Positions 7,893 through 15,768 are shown, numbered from the stretch's first letter. The stretch is 64,000 bases of DNA from Bradyrhizobium cytisi (GCF_008123515.1 NZ_VSSR01000051.1:1-64000); one strand, 5' to 3'. The notes: generated from the sequence alone by a model not told the origin. Translations and numbers: made by a program.

Positions 7893-8236
7893 TGCAATGG
7901 TTTGGGCCGCCGAACATGAAGCCGGCGACGCTGAATGCCGAGCTCGATGTCCGCTCCGGTGGCCGCTACCGCATCTCCTTTACCCGCGAGGACGGCGAAT
8001 ATTTCGAGGCGGGTGGCCTCTATCGCGAGGTCGTGCCGAACGAGCGCCTGGTCTTCACCTGGGCCTGGCATTCGACGCCGGAACGCGAATCGCTGGTGAC
8101 GATCACGCTGAAGCCGGACAGTGCCGGGACGCTGATGATTTTTCATCACGCCCAGTTCTTCGACGAAACTGCGCGCGACAATCACCAGCGTGGCTGGAGC
8201 TCGTTCTTCGACAAGCTCGATACCTTCGTCGCCTGA
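7769..8236 (+). CDS. SRPBCC (AHSA1-like) domain protein
   Basis: A 155-residue START/Bet-v1-like fold protein. FEATURES seen are the opening SLTLTRRLRARPEKVFAAWT, then WFGPPNMKP and the closing GWSSFFDKLDTFVA, all characteristic of the activator-of-Hsp90-ATPase-1-like subfamily. These proteins form a hydrophobic cavity; this subgroup is commonly co-transcribed with an ArsR-type regulator and has no defined reaction. GAGGACAAACC precedes ATG 7769, inside the 3' end of the ArsR gene, implying translational coupling. Sixteen bases separate it from the DUF899 gene, so regulator, SRPBCC and DUF899 form one operon under the 7408-7455 promoter. Confidence 0.87.
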   Translation: MVSAAANAAERATEGPSLTLTRRLRARPEKVFAAWTQAEQLVQWFGPPNMKPATLNAELDVRSGGRYRISFTREDGEYFEAGGLYREVVPNERLVFTWAWHSTPERESLVTITLKPDSAGTLMIFHHAQFFDETARDNHQRGWSSFFDKLDTFVA

Positions 8237-8252
8237 CCGCAAGGAGGACATC

Positions 8253-8987
8253 ATGCAGGAACATCAGATCGTCTCGCGCGAGCAATGGGTCGCCGCCCGC
8301 AAAGCCCATCTGGCCCATGAGAAGGAGTTGAGCCGGGCCCGCGAACGCCTTGCCGAGGAGCGCCGCGCATTGCCCTGGGTAAAGGTCGACAAGAGCTATG
8401 TGTTCGATGGACCGAACGGCAAGGTCACGCTCGGCGATCTCTTCAAGGGTCGTCCGCAGCTCGTGGTGCAACACGTGATGTTCGCGCCCGACTGGGACGC
8501 CGCCTGCAAGAGCTGCTCTTTCTGGGCCGATGGTTTCGAGCGCATGGTGCCGCATCTGGTGGCGCGCGACACCACCATGGTCGCGATCTCGCTGGCGTCA
8601 GTCGAAAAGCTCGAGGCGTTCAAGAAGCGCATGGGCTGGAGCTTTGAGTGGGTGTCCTCAGGCCACAACGACTTTAACTATGATTACGAGGTCTCGTTCA
8701 CGCGCGAGCAGATCGACCAGGGCGCCCCGAAATACAATTTTGGCACCACGCCGTTCTATGGGCCCGAGCTGCCCGGCATCAGCGTGTTCTATCGCAACGA
8801 GGCCGGCTCGATCTTTCACACCTATTCCTGTTTCGCCCGCGGCCTCGACATGATGAACGCGGCCTGTCAATATCTCGATCTGACCCCGCTCGGCCGTCAC
8901 GAGGAGGGTCTGCCCTATCCGATGGACTGGGTCCGCCTGCACGACCAGTACGAGCCGCAGGCGAAGGGCGCGTGCTGCCACGGGTGA
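8253..8987 (+). CDS. DUF899 family (thioredoxin-fold) protein
   Basis: DUF899 protein of 244 residues with the predicted thioredoxin-like fold of this family. The conserved start (EWVAARK-like; here EQWVAARKAHLAHEKELSRA), a PDWDAACKSCSFWAD stretch with C85 and C88, and the C-terminal segment around HTYSCFARGLDMMN are all present. The function is unestablished; a redox role is plausible from the CxxC-like pair. A textbook ribosome-binding site AAGGAGGA (8241-8248) sets the start at 8253; a longer in-frame start at 8190 falls inside the previous gene. Third gene of the ArsR operon. Confidence 0.87.
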   Translation: MQEHQIVSREQWVAARKAHLAHEKELSRARERLAEERRALPWVKVDKSYVFDGPNGKVTLGDLFKGRPQLVVQHVMFAPDWDAACKSCSFWADGFERMVPHLVARDTTMVAISLASVEKLEAFKKRMGWSFEWVSSGHNDFNYDYEVSFTREQIDQGAPKYNFGTTPFYGPELPGISVFYRNEAGSIFHTYSCFARGLDMMNAACQYLDLTPLGRHEEGLPYPMDWVRLHDQYEPQAKGACCHG

Positions 8988-9019
8988 TTTGATGGGCACG
9001 TTGTGCCCGCATCAACGGC

Positions 9020-9122
9020 GCCATCGCCCGGCTTGACCGGGCGATCCAGGAGTCCGAAACGGGAGTGCTTGAATCGGTAGGTCGCGGCGTACTGGATTCC
9101 CCGCCTTCGCGGGGAACGACAG
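9020..9122. repeat. Compound palindromic repeat, copy A
   Basis: A hairpin GCCATCGCCCGG..CCGGGCGATCCAG at 9020-9049 is followed after about 40 bases by TACTGGATTCCCCGCC..GCGGGGAACGACAG ending at 9122. The two halves are themselves partly complementary (ATCCAGG / CTGGAT). The same two-part structure recurs at 54447-54550. It lies between convergent genes. Confidence 0.75.
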
Positions 9123-9159
9123 CGGTGGGTAAGGTGGCAACTTGCCTTTGATCCGCTTC

Positions 9160-10416
9160 TTACTTCTTCGCGTCGGCCTGCTCGGTCCCTTTACACGAGA
9201 TCAGCATCGTGTAGGCGCGGGCGTTGCCGGCGATGTCGGTGGTCTTGAGCTCGCCCTTCGGCTCGGCCGTCTGGTACGGTACAACCGAATTGTCGAGGAA
9301 GTCGCGCAACGCGCCGGTCTTGATGGCGAAGTTGATGTTCTCGGGAATGTTGCCGGTGGCCGCGGCTATGCGCAAGCCGGGGAGCTTTCCCGTGACCACG
9401 CCCACGATCTGACCGCTATTGTCGAACAGCGGGCCGCCGCTATTGCCCGGCTGCACCGGTGCGCTGATTTGCAGGAAGCGCGTGTCGTTGAGCATGCCGC
9501 TGAGCGAGCTCACGATCCCGGTCGTCACGGTGAAGTCCGACGTGAGCAAGCCATGATAGGGAAAGCCGATCGCGACGACGGAATCGCCGGAGTGGAACGA
9601 GCGATCGCGGATCCGGGCGAAGTCCTTGAATGCCACGGCCGATGACGGCTGCAACAAAGCCAGATCGTTGTTCGCATCGCTCGACACGACTCGCAACACC
9701 ATCGCGGGTTCGCCAGTGAGATTCCCCTTGAGTTCGCTGCAACCGTCGATCACGTGGTTGTTGGTGACGATATGCCCGCTGGCGCTGACCACGAAGCCGG
9801 TGCCAAAGCCGGAGCTACTCTTGGCTGCTTTGCCGGGCTTGCCGGCAGGCGGTGCGCCCTGCTTGTCCGCCGCGGCTGCCGGCTTCGCGGCACCCTTGGT
9901 GAAATCGCCGGCCTTGTCGAGCCCGTCGGCTTTCACCTTGGTCACGCAATTAGCCAATGCGGCGATCACCGGTCCGGTCGAGGTCAGATCGAAATTCAGA
10001 ACGGCGCGGCCGGCTGTCGCCACCATCAGGCTCGCCTTCTGAAACGTACGCACAACATTGAGCGGCATGATGGCCGTGAGCATGTTGGGCTGATACGCCG
10101 TGGCGAACAGCCTGGCTTGCTCCTGCCCATCAAATGTCACGTCGATCGCGGCGTTCTCCCCTTTGTTGAAGCGGTAGCCGGGACTCGCAAAGGCGAGCGA
10201 CCATGTGCCGGCGGCATTTTGGCTCACGACGAGGATGACGCCGCTCGCATAAGGCGTTGTCGCCGCACAATGGGAGAAGGCGCCCGTTTGATCGTTGCTG
10301 AAGGCACCGCCGATCCAGTTGCCGACATTGACCGAGCCGAACGGTCCGGCCGCATTTGCTGCTCCGGCAAGGCTCAGCTGCAAAAGAAAGGTAACGACAA
10401 ACGACCTAAGCAACAT
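9160..10416 (-). CDS. Secreted trypsin-like serine protease
   Basis: Periplasmic or secreted S1-type protease of 418 residues. A signal peptide spans about residues 1-23 (MLLRSFVVTFLLQLSLAGAANAA). An N-terminal region of about 140 residues of unknown fold is followed by an Ala/Pro/Lys-rich linker (170-200) and the protease domain. The catalytic triad is H221 (TNNHVIDGC), D251 (NNDLALLQ) and S326 (QPGNSGGPLFD), all intact. No PDZ domain is seen, unlike DegP/HtrA. The start at 10416 follows GGGGGAAG; upstream in-frame sequence lacks a leader. It is divergent from the regulator operon, whose promoter shares the 200-base gap. Confidence 0.87.
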   Translation of the reverse strand: MLLRSFVVTFLLQLSLAGAANAAGPFGSVNVGNWIGGAFSNDQTGAFSHCAATTPYASGVILVVSQNAAGTWSLAFASPGYRFNKGENAAIDVTFDGQEQARLFATAYQPNMLTAIMPLNVVRTFQKASLMVATAGRAVLNFDLTSTGPVIAALANCVTKVKADGLDKAGDFTKGAAKPAAAADKQGAPPAGKPGKAAKSSSGFGTGFVVSASGHIVTNNHVIDGCSELKGNLTGEPAMVLRVVSSDANNDLALLQPSSAVAFKDFARIRDRSFHSGDSVVAIGFPYHGLLTSDFTVTTGIVSSLSGMLNDTRFLQISAPVQPGNSGGPLFDNSGQIVGVVTGKLPGLRIAAATGNIPENINFAIKTGALRDFLDNSVVPYQTAEPKGELKTTDIAGNARAYTMLISCKGTEQADAKK

Positions 10417-10523
10417 AACTTCCCCCGGGACGGCATTTGGGTCCATCTTATCCGCGCGGGCAGGCGTTGCGCAACCGGCAGTTGTCCGGCCGGTCCATGC
10501 CTCCTGTTTGCGACATTCCGGCT

Positions 10524-10565
10524 TGCCTTTGCTTTGTAGCGCGGTATACTTTGCAATACAAAGTG
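10524..10565 (+). promoter_or_regulatory. Promoter and operator 1 of the winged-helix regulator operon
   Basis: TTGCCT at 10524-10529 and TATACT at 10546-10551 (16-base spacer) resemble a sigma-70 promoter. The -10 box runs into the palindrome ACTTTGCAATACAAAGT at 10549-10565, which has perfect six-base arms. A near-identical site (CTTTG, five bases, CAAAG) occurs at 11618-11632 in the same operon, so this is probably the operator of the co-encoded wHTH protein. Confidence 0.65.
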
Positions 10566-10615
10566 ACCGGGGCGATTCCGGCCGCAAGGGGTGGAGCGGA
10601 GTTTTGGCGTTGCCG

Positions 10616-11233
10616 ATGCGCGATCTCGACAAGGCGCTGGCGGACATCGTGGCGATCCGCAGCCAAATTGCGGCTGGGACGGCGTTCCGCGGTTATGGTC
10701 CGGCGACGATGGCTGCGACCGGCGCGATCGCGCTTGTCACCGCGATCCTGCAATTCTGGCTGCTCGGCGATCCCACCGGCGAGCCGCTCGGCTTCTTTCT
10801 CGGCTGGTTTGTTGCGGCTATGCTGTCGGGGGCGATGATCTGGATCGAGATGCGCGCGCGCTCGCAGCGTCATCATTCGGGCCTTGCCGACGCCATGATC
10901 CACCAGGCGGTCGAGCAGTTCTTGCCCGCGGCCGTCGCCGGCGTCCTGCTCGCGGTGGTGATGTGGAAGTTCGCAGCCGAGACGCTGTGGCTCCTGCCGG
11001 GACTGTGGCAGATCCTGGTCTCGCTCGGCATTTTCGCCTCCATCCGCTCGCTGCCGCGCAGCGTGGCGTTCGCCGGGGCCTGGTACTTCATCTCGGGCTT
11101 TGCGGTGGTGGTGCTGGCGAGCCGGACCCACATGCTGTCGCCATGGACCATGGGACTGCCTTTCGTGATCGGCCAGTCGGTGATGGCGGCCATTCTGTAT
11201 GTCGCGTCCGGAGAGAATGATGTCGAAGACTGA
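10616..11233 (+). CDS. Hypothetical integral membrane protein
   Basis: A 205-residue protein with about five hydrophobic segments (roughly 30-50, 60-78, 100-122, 128-143, 148-165 and a last one near 178-198, so five to six). An amphipathic N-terminus opens with MRDLDKALADIVAIRSQIA. I recognise no named domain. It overlaps the regulator gene at its 3' end by 14 bases (same operon), and membrane proteins of this kind commonly pair with such wHTH regulators (inference from context). ATG 10616 was chosen. TTG 10604 and 10610 lie nearer the GGAGCGGAG ribosome-binding site, so the true start could be a few codons upstream. Confidence 0.75.
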   Translation: MRDLDKALADIVAIRSQIAAGTAFRGYGPATMAATGAIALVTAILQFWLLGDPTGEPLGFFLGWFVAAMLSGAMIWIEMRARSQRHHSGLADAMIHQAVEQFLPAAVAGVLLAVVMWKFAAETLWLLPGLWQILVSLGIFASIRSLPRSVAFAGAWYFISGFAVVVLASRTHMLSPWTMGLPFVIGQSVMAAILYVASGENDVED

Positions 11234-11594
11234 CAGCGCGCCGTTCTCCTATGAAGGGCTCGACCGTGTGATCCACGAGAAGGCGAGGCTCGGGCTTCTG
11301 ACCTCGCTGATGGCGTACCCGAAGGGGCTTGCCTTCGCCGATCTCAAGCAGCTCTGCGGCCTCACCGACGGCAATCTCAGCCGGCACCTCGCCGTGCTCC
11401 AGGAGGCCGGTCTGGTCGAGGTGACCAAGGGCTATGAGGGCAATCGCCCGCACACCACCTGCCGTCTGACCAGGACCGGCCGCCGCCGCTTCCTCGACTA
11501 TCTCGCCGTGCTCGAGCGGCTGGTGCGCGATGCCGCCAGGGCCGCCGGCCGCGAGGCACCGCCGCTTGGCCGCCTCGGCATTCTTCCGACCTGA
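11220..11594 (+). CDS. Winged-helix transcriptional regulator (HTH_34-like)
   Basis: A 124-residue MarR-like/HTH_34 DNA-binding protein. The wHTH spans about 8-90: FSYEGLDRVIHEKARLGLLT begins the domain, FADLKQLCGLTDGNLSRHLAVL is the recognition helix region, and TKGYEGNRPHTTCRLT is the wing. There is no ligand-binding domain. An ATGATG gives two starts (11217, 11220); GAGAG at 11211-11215 favours 11220. The gene overlaps the membrane protein upstream and is followed 30 bases later by the cis-prenyltransferase gene. Two matching palindromes at 10549-10565 and 11618-11632 are its probable operators. Confidence 0.85.
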   Translation: MSKTDSAPFSYEGLDRVIHEKARLGLLTSLMAYPKGLAFADLKQLCGLTDGNLSRHLAVLQEAGLVEVTKGYEGNRPHTTCRLTRTGRRRFLDYLAVLERLVRDAARAAGREAPPLGRLGILPT

Positions 11595-11617
11595 TCGCCC
11601 CCTTTTTTGACTGGAGG

Positions 11618-11632
11618 CTTTGCGATGCAAAG
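11618..11632 (+). promoter_or_regulatory. Operator 2: palindrome over the prenyltransferase start codon
   Basis: CTTTGCGATGCAAAG is a perfect palindrome with arms CTTTGC/GCAAAG. It matches operator 1 (CTTTGCAATACAAAG) at 13 of 15 positions, with identical arms and spacing. The ATG at 11625 sits inside it and the ribosome-binding site GGAGG (11613-11617) abuts it. Binding here could block elongating transcription or mark an internal promoter. Confidence 0.6.
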
Positions 11633-12365
11633 TGACGTCACGCCCCCTAACGAGAAGCTTCATGTCGGCATCATCATGGATGGCAACGGACGATGGGCGA
11701 CGCGGCGCGGCCTGTCGCGCATGCGCGGTCACGAGGCCGGCGTCGAGACGATCCGCCGCATCGTCGAGGCCGCGCCGAAGCAGGGCATCGGCACGCTGAC
11801 GCTGTATGCGTTCTCGACCGACAATTGGCGCCGGCCGAAGGCCGAGGTCGCCGCGCTGATGACGCTGCTGCGCTTCTATCTCGCCAATGAGGTGCAGAGC
11901 CTGGTGAAGAACGGCGTGCGGCTCAACGTGATCGGCCGTCGCGACCGATTGCCGGACGGCATCGCCACCGCCATCGCGCGCGCGGAGGCCGCCACTGCCC
12001 ATGGCACCACGCTGCATCTGCGCATCGCCGTCGACTATTCCGCGCGCGACGCCATCCTGAACGCTGCGGCGAAGGCGGCCGCGCTGACCAGCCTCACCCG
12101 CGAAGCCTTCTCGCAACTAGTGACCGGCGAGGCCGGCTTGCGCGACGTCGATCTCATCATCCGCACGTCGGGTGAAAAGCGCCTGTCGGACTTCCTGCTC
12201 TGGGAAGGCGCCTATGCGGAGCTGCATTTCACCGAGCGGATGTGGCCGGAATTCGATGCAGGCGATCTTGCCGCGGCGCTCGCCTCCTTCCATGGCCGCG
12301 AGCGTCGCTTCGGCGGCCTCCAGGCCATTATGCCGGAGGAGGTGCCTTCACTCTCGCGGGCGTGA
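11625..12365 (+). CDS. uppS: Isoprenyl (cis-prenyl) transferase, UppS family
   Basis: Adds isopentenyl units in cis to farnesyl diphosphate to make a polyprenyl diphosphate (undecaprenyl diphosphate is the carrier for peptidoglycan and polysaccharides). At 246 residues it has the usual length. HVGIIMDGNGRWA carries the catalytic Asp (D19), FSTDNWRRP is the substrate-binding loop (Asp replaces the usual Glu), and RTSGEKRLSDFLLW and ELHFTERMWPEF are the conserved C-terminal blocks. GGAGG precedes ATG 11625. The usual uppS sits with cdsA, dxr and rseP; this one sits with a regulator, so it is probably a second, regulated copy with possibly a different chain length (inference). Confidence 0.87.
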   Translation: MQSDVTPPNEKLHVGIIMDGNGRWATRRGLSRMRGHEAGVETIRRIVEAAPKQGIGTLTLYAFSTDNWRRPKAEVAALMTLLRFYLANEVQSLVKNGVRLNVIGRRDRLPDGIATAIARAEAATAHGTTLHLRIAVDYSARDAILNAAAKAAALTSLTREAFSQLVTGEAGLRDVDLIIRTSGEKRLSDFLLWEGAYAELHFTERMWPEFDAGDLAAALASFHGRERRFGGLQAIMPEEVPSLSRA

Positions 12366-12442
12366 CGCGCGGCACGCTCAAAAACCGCTGCATCTCCCCG
12401 CGGATCGTGCTCTACTGTCTCTGAGGACGGGAGTTTGCGGCG

Positions 12443-12928
12443 ATGCGCGCGGTTCTGGATTATTGCACCGGGGGAACTGAGCGGCAGATTGCGGCCGGCA
12501 CGCATCTGGTGACCGAAGGCGGCGCCTCCGGCCATCTCTATGTGCTGATGAGCGGCAAGCTCGAGGTGCTCAAGGGCGAGATGGTGGTCGCCACCATTGC
12601 CGAGCCCGGTGCGGTGCTGGGCGAGATGTCCGTGTTGCTGGGGCTGCCGCACACGGCGACTGTGCGGGCTTGCGCCGACACCGTCGTCTACGAGTTCGAG
12701 GACGCTGCCTCGCTCCTCAAGCGGGAGCCGGAGGTCACGCTGTTGATCGCGCGCATGCTGGCGCAGCGGCTCAATGCCGCCAACACCTATCTCGCCGATC
12801 TCAAGCGGCAATATGCCGGTCACGGAACGCATCTCGCCATGGTCGGCGAGGTGCTGCAGAGCATGATCAACCTGCCGCCGCTCGAGGTCTCGCCAGGCTC
12901 GGATCGGCAATCCGACCCAAGGATGTAA
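12443..12928 (+). CDS. Stand-alone cyclic nucleotide-binding domain protein
   Basis: A 161-residue protein consisting mainly of one cNMP-binding (CRP-like) beta-roll (about 10-120). Evidence is GGASGHLYVLMSGKLEVLKGEMVVATIAEPGAVLGEMSVLLGLPHTATVRA, described here in parts: the GHLYVLMSGKLEV strand block and the phosphate-binding cassette PGAVLGEMSVLLGLPHTATV at about 55-74. No C-terminal helix-turn-helix is present, so it is not a CRP/FNR transcription factor. It lies 77 bases after the prenyltransferase gene on the same strand. Its 3' end overlaps the convergent metallophosphoesterase gene by 62 bases. The ligand (cAMP, cGMP or none) is unknown. Confidence 0.8.
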   Translation: MRAVLDYCTGGTERQIAAGTHLVTEGGASGHLYVLMSGKLEVLKGEMVVATIAEPGAVLGEMSVLLGLPHTATVRACADTVVYEFEDAASLLKREPEVTLLIARMLAQRLNAANTYLADLKRQYAGHGTHLAMVGEVLQSMINLPPLEVSPGSDRQSDPRM

Positions 12929-13694
12929 GCCAGTCAGGTGGATTCTCGATCGTGGCGGCCGGTCGCTTTAACGGCGCGCTGAGATCAATCCACTGCGCCT
13001 CGCCCGCCGCCAGCCAGAACGCCTTGTTCTCATCCAGGTTCAGCACGATATGCGTCGGCGGTCGCCCCGGTTGCAGGCCGGCATTGAACACCCACGTCTG
13101 GCCCAGCCGGTCGAACCACGAGCCGTCCGTGATGAAGGGGGATTGATGCACATGGCCCGAGATCACCATCGACGGCTGATACTGCATGGCCCACTGCACC
13201 AGCTCGACGTCGCCGAAGAACCGCTTGCCGCCCCAACTGGTCGGCGAATTGGCCGGCGGCGCGTGATGCGCCCAGATCCACCGCCGCGGACGGTTGAGCG
13301 AGGCGGCGCGCAGCTGGTCGACGATGCGCTGCTTGACCAGCGGTCCGTCCCACCACGGGCACACTGTGAACAGCGTGTCGCCGATGGCGAGATTGTCGCC
13401 GTCGCAAGCGATACCCAGCTCGCGCACCTCCGAGATCCAGCGCGAGATCTTCTCGCCCTCGGCGTTGCGTTCGTCGAGGTCGTGATTGCCGGAGCAGAGA
13501 ATCACCCTGGTCTGCGCCGCGATCAGCGCAAGGTACTTCTTCACCACCACGATCTGGGCGCGGAAATCCACCGTCGATCCGATGTCCAGCGCGTCGCCAG
13601 CGAAGATCACAAGGTCGAATTGCGGCGCCGCGCTGACGAGCCAATCGAGCTGCGGCAACGAGTAGTGCAGGTCGGCCACGACCAGGCAGCGCAT
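12867..13694 (-). CDS. Calcineurin-like metallophosphoesterase
   Basis: A 275-residue phosphoesterase with all dimetal motifs: D8-x-H10, GDALD at 33-37, GNHD at 69-72, AHHAP at about 142-146 and GHVH at 180-183. No signal peptide or membrane segment is visible, so it is cytoplasmic. The substrate cannot be told from sequence; relatives hydrolyse phosphodiesters, nucleotides or phosphoproteins. Its 3' end overlaps the cyclic-nucleotide-binding gene on the other strand by 62 bases. The start ATG at 13694 is fixed by the first strand MRCLVVADLH. Confidence 0.85.
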   Translation of the reverse strand: MRCLVVADLHYSLPQLDWLVSAAPQFDLVIFAGDALDIGSTVDFRAQIVVVKKYLALIAAQTRVILCSGNHDLDERNAEGEKISRWISEVRELGIACDGDNLAIGDTLFTVCPWWDGPLVKQRIVDQLRAASLNRPRRWIWAHHAPPANSPTSWGGKRFFGDVELVQWAMQYQPSMVISGHVHQSPFITDGSWFDRLGQTWVFNAGLQPGRPPTHIVLNLDENKAFWLAAGEAQWIDLSAPLKRPAATIENPPDWLTSLGRIADPSLARPRAAAG

Positions 13695-13905
13695 TGAGAA
13701 TCCGTCGGAGAGAGTGTGAAAATGTCTGCGAATTCCAAACTGTTATAAAGCAAGAAGCGGACCAGCACGGCCGCCTGGTTCTGCCAATCTGGCAGGAAGG
13801 AAGCATGCTGTGACGCGCGGGAGCGCGCAAGTGCCGGTGCGTCGCAGGACTGGACCGGATCGTCGAATTCTGGTGTCGTGGCGCGCCTTCAACGCGAGTG
13901 ATCGC

Positions 13906-14595
13906 ATGACCTCCTTCAAGACCATTCGTGCCCGTGCCGAGAAGCGCAAAGGCGGGCCCAAGGCGCTCGACAGTCTGATGCCTGACAAGCCCGACCTGAA
14001 GGGGCTCGCAAAACTTGGCGACGATCGCATCCTCGCGGAGATGACCAGGCGGGTGTTTTGCGCGGGCTTCGCCTGGAGCGTGATCGACGCGAAGTGGGGC
14101 GGCTTTGAAGATGCCTTCCTGCGCTTCCAGCCGGCCAAGCTCAGCTTCCAGCCCGAAGATTACTGGGAAGCGCTGCTGCGCGATGCGCGGATCGTGCGCA
14201 ATGGCGCCAAGATCATGTCGGTGCGCGACAACGCCGCCTTCGTGCAGGAGATCGCGAAGGAGCATGGCAGCTTCGGCAAGTTTCTGGCGAAATGGCCGCC
14301 GTCCAACGAGATCGGCCTGCTCGATCTCCTGACCAAGCGCGGCTCGAGGCTCGGCGGCAACACCGGCCAGATGCTGCTGCGCTTCGTCGGCTGGGACGGA
14401 TTCGTCACCTCGAAGGATGTCGTCGCCTGCCTGCGCGATGCCGGCCTCGACATCGCCGAAGAGGTCAAGTCGAAGGGCGATCTCGCCAAGGTGCAGGCGC
14501 AGTTCAACGCCTGGGCGGAGGAGACGGGGCTGCCCTACATACATCTGTCACGCATCTGCGCGCTCTCGGTCGGCGAAAACCGGAGCGAGCACTAG
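13906..14595 (+). CDS. tag: DNA-3-methyladenine glycosylase I-like protein
   Basis: A 229-residue base-excision glycosylase-like protein that would remove 3-methyladenine from alkylated DNA. It carries the Tag-type block RRVFCAGFAWSVIDAKWGGFEDAF (about 47-70, quoted here in part: FAWSVIDAKWGGF) and the helical core QPEDYWEALLRDARIVRNGAKI, matching the position of the ExFWxxFLxxxRIIRNxxKI region of Tag. It diverges from the E. coli enzyme, and the zinc ligands of classical Tag are not all evident. ATG 13906 was chosen because upstream in-frame sequence is Arg-rich and non-conserved. Assignment to the Tag family is fairly firm; activity is unproven. Confidence 0.72.
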   Translation: MTSFKTIRARAEKRKGGPKALDSLMPDKPDLKGLAKLGDDRILAEMTRRVFCAGFAWSVIDAKWGGFEDAFLRFQPAKLSFQPEDYWEALLRDARIVRNGAKIMSVRDNAAFVQEIAKEHGSFGKFLAKWPPSNEIGLLDLLTKRGSRLGGNTGQMLLRFVGWDGFVTSKDVVACLRDAGLDIAEEVKSKGDLAKVQAQFNAWAEETGLPYIHLSRICALSVGENRSEH

Positions 14596-14807
14596 CGCTC
14601 ATCGATCAGATCGTGGACATCGTGTGGCGATCTCGCGCCGTCGGCGCGGCAGATGCAACATGCGATCACGAAATTCATTTCGCTGGAACATTTGTGAGCA
14701 GCACCCGTTCGGAGTTTGAGCCAGGCGACACAGGCGCAGGGAACACGCGCTCCGGCCAAACCTTGGTTCAAGCCATGAAACCCGACATGACAGAAACGGA
14801 GCAGCTC

Positions 14808-15101
14808 ATGAAGCTCACATCCGACCAGGTGAAGCAGACCGTCAACCAGCTCGGCGCCCAGGTGCTGCCCGACGAGCATCCCGCCATGCCCCAGCTGAAC
14901 AGCATGTTCGGGGAACATACCTTCTTCGTCGACGAGATGGGATTGAAAGTCCTCGAGCCGACGCCATCGCTCGGCGCGGAGCGCGAAACCGGTGAAGTCG
15001 TCAGCCTCGCCGACTGGAGCGATGCGGACTTGACGCGCCTGATGGCGCACGAGCCCGAGCCGACCGGCGTGATCGTGGTGTTCGAGCATGTCAGGCACTG
15101 A
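14808..15101 (+). CDS. Small hypothetical protein
   Basis: A 97-residue acidic protein of unknown function with no recognised domain, signal peptide or membrane segment. The sequence opens MKLTSDQVKQTVNQLGAQ and ends with ADWSDADLTRLMAHEPEPTG followed by VIVVFEHVRH. I chose ATG 14808 because CGGAG lies six bases upstream; ATG codons at 14775 and 14787 in the same frame are alternatives without a ribosome-binding site. It is monocistronic, between the glycosylase gene and a convergent hypothetical gene. Confidence 0.65.
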   Translation: MKLTSDQVKQTVNQLGAQVLPDEHPAMPQLNSMFGEHTFFVDEMGLKVLEPTPSLGAERETGEVVSLADWSDADLTRLMAHEPEPTGVIVVFEHVRH

Positions 15102-15207
15102 GACCGCGAGGACGAGGGCCGCGTATGGCCCCCGTCCGGATCGCAGCTGAGCCACCCTTTGGGATGCTGAAGGATGGCCGGATCAGACGCGTGGTGCGTC
15201 GCCGATA

Positions 15208-15768
15208 TCAGATCCGGTCGTTGAGAAGGACATTGGACAGCGAGGGGTCGGAGGGATTGGACGTGCCGTTCGATCCCGTCCCGCTGTAGGTCGAATCCGC
15301 GAGCGAGGCTTTCAGCGAATCCAGGAATTTCTCGAGCAGATCCGCCGTCGAATTGCCACTCGACGAACTGTTCGTGCCGCTGGACGAGCTGTCGGTGCCG
15401 CTGACAGGAGGCGGCGCGTTGAACGGCGGCGGTCCGCCCGCTCCACCTGGTCCGTGCGCGAACGCAGACTTGAAGATACCTTGCAGCTCGGTGGCCTGCT
15501 GGTCGGTGAGCTTGCCGGACGACACCTCCTGCCGGATCAGATCATCGATCTTCGACTTGATGCCGTCAGGTCCGCTGCCGCTGGATTGATTGCTTGTCCC
15601 GTCTGATTGCAGCGAAGAGTCAATATCGTCGAGCGCGGAGGACAGCGCCGACTGATCGGATGCACTGATCGTGCCGGAACTGACTTCCGATTGCAGCTCG
15701 TCTTGCAGTCGCTGCAGGGGCGATGTGTGTTGGTGGTGATGTGTGGAGAGCGCCGAAATCGAGGTCAT
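15208..15768 (-). CDS. Ser/Gly-rich hypothetical protein with a duplicated helical motif
   Basis: A 186-residue low-complexity protein. Two related segments occur: SEVSSGTISASDQSALSSAL (about 26-45) and QEVSSGKLTDQQATELQGIF (about 77-96). A Gly/Pro-rich hinge (GPGGAGGPPPFNAPPP) and a Ser-rich stretch (SSSSGTNSSSSGNST) follow. The protein ends with a helical segment LLEKFLDSLKASLADS and a polar tail. There are no cysteines and no signal peptide; there is a His cluster near the N-terminus (THHHQHTS). The composition resembles exported or surface-associated proteins, but I recognise no family. ATG 15768 was chosen; an upstream extension to 15813 lacks support. It is divergent from the AraC-type regulator gene. 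Confidence 0.6.
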   Translation of the reverse strand: MTSISALSTHHHQHTSPLQRLQDELQSEVSSGTISASDQSALSSALDDIDSSLQSDGTSNQSSGSGPDGIKSKIDDLIRQEVSSGKLTDQQATELQGIFKSAFAHGPGGAGGPPPFNAPPPVSGTDSSSSGTNSSSSGNSTADLLEKFLDSLKASLADSTYSGTGSNGTSNPSDPSLSNVLLNDRI

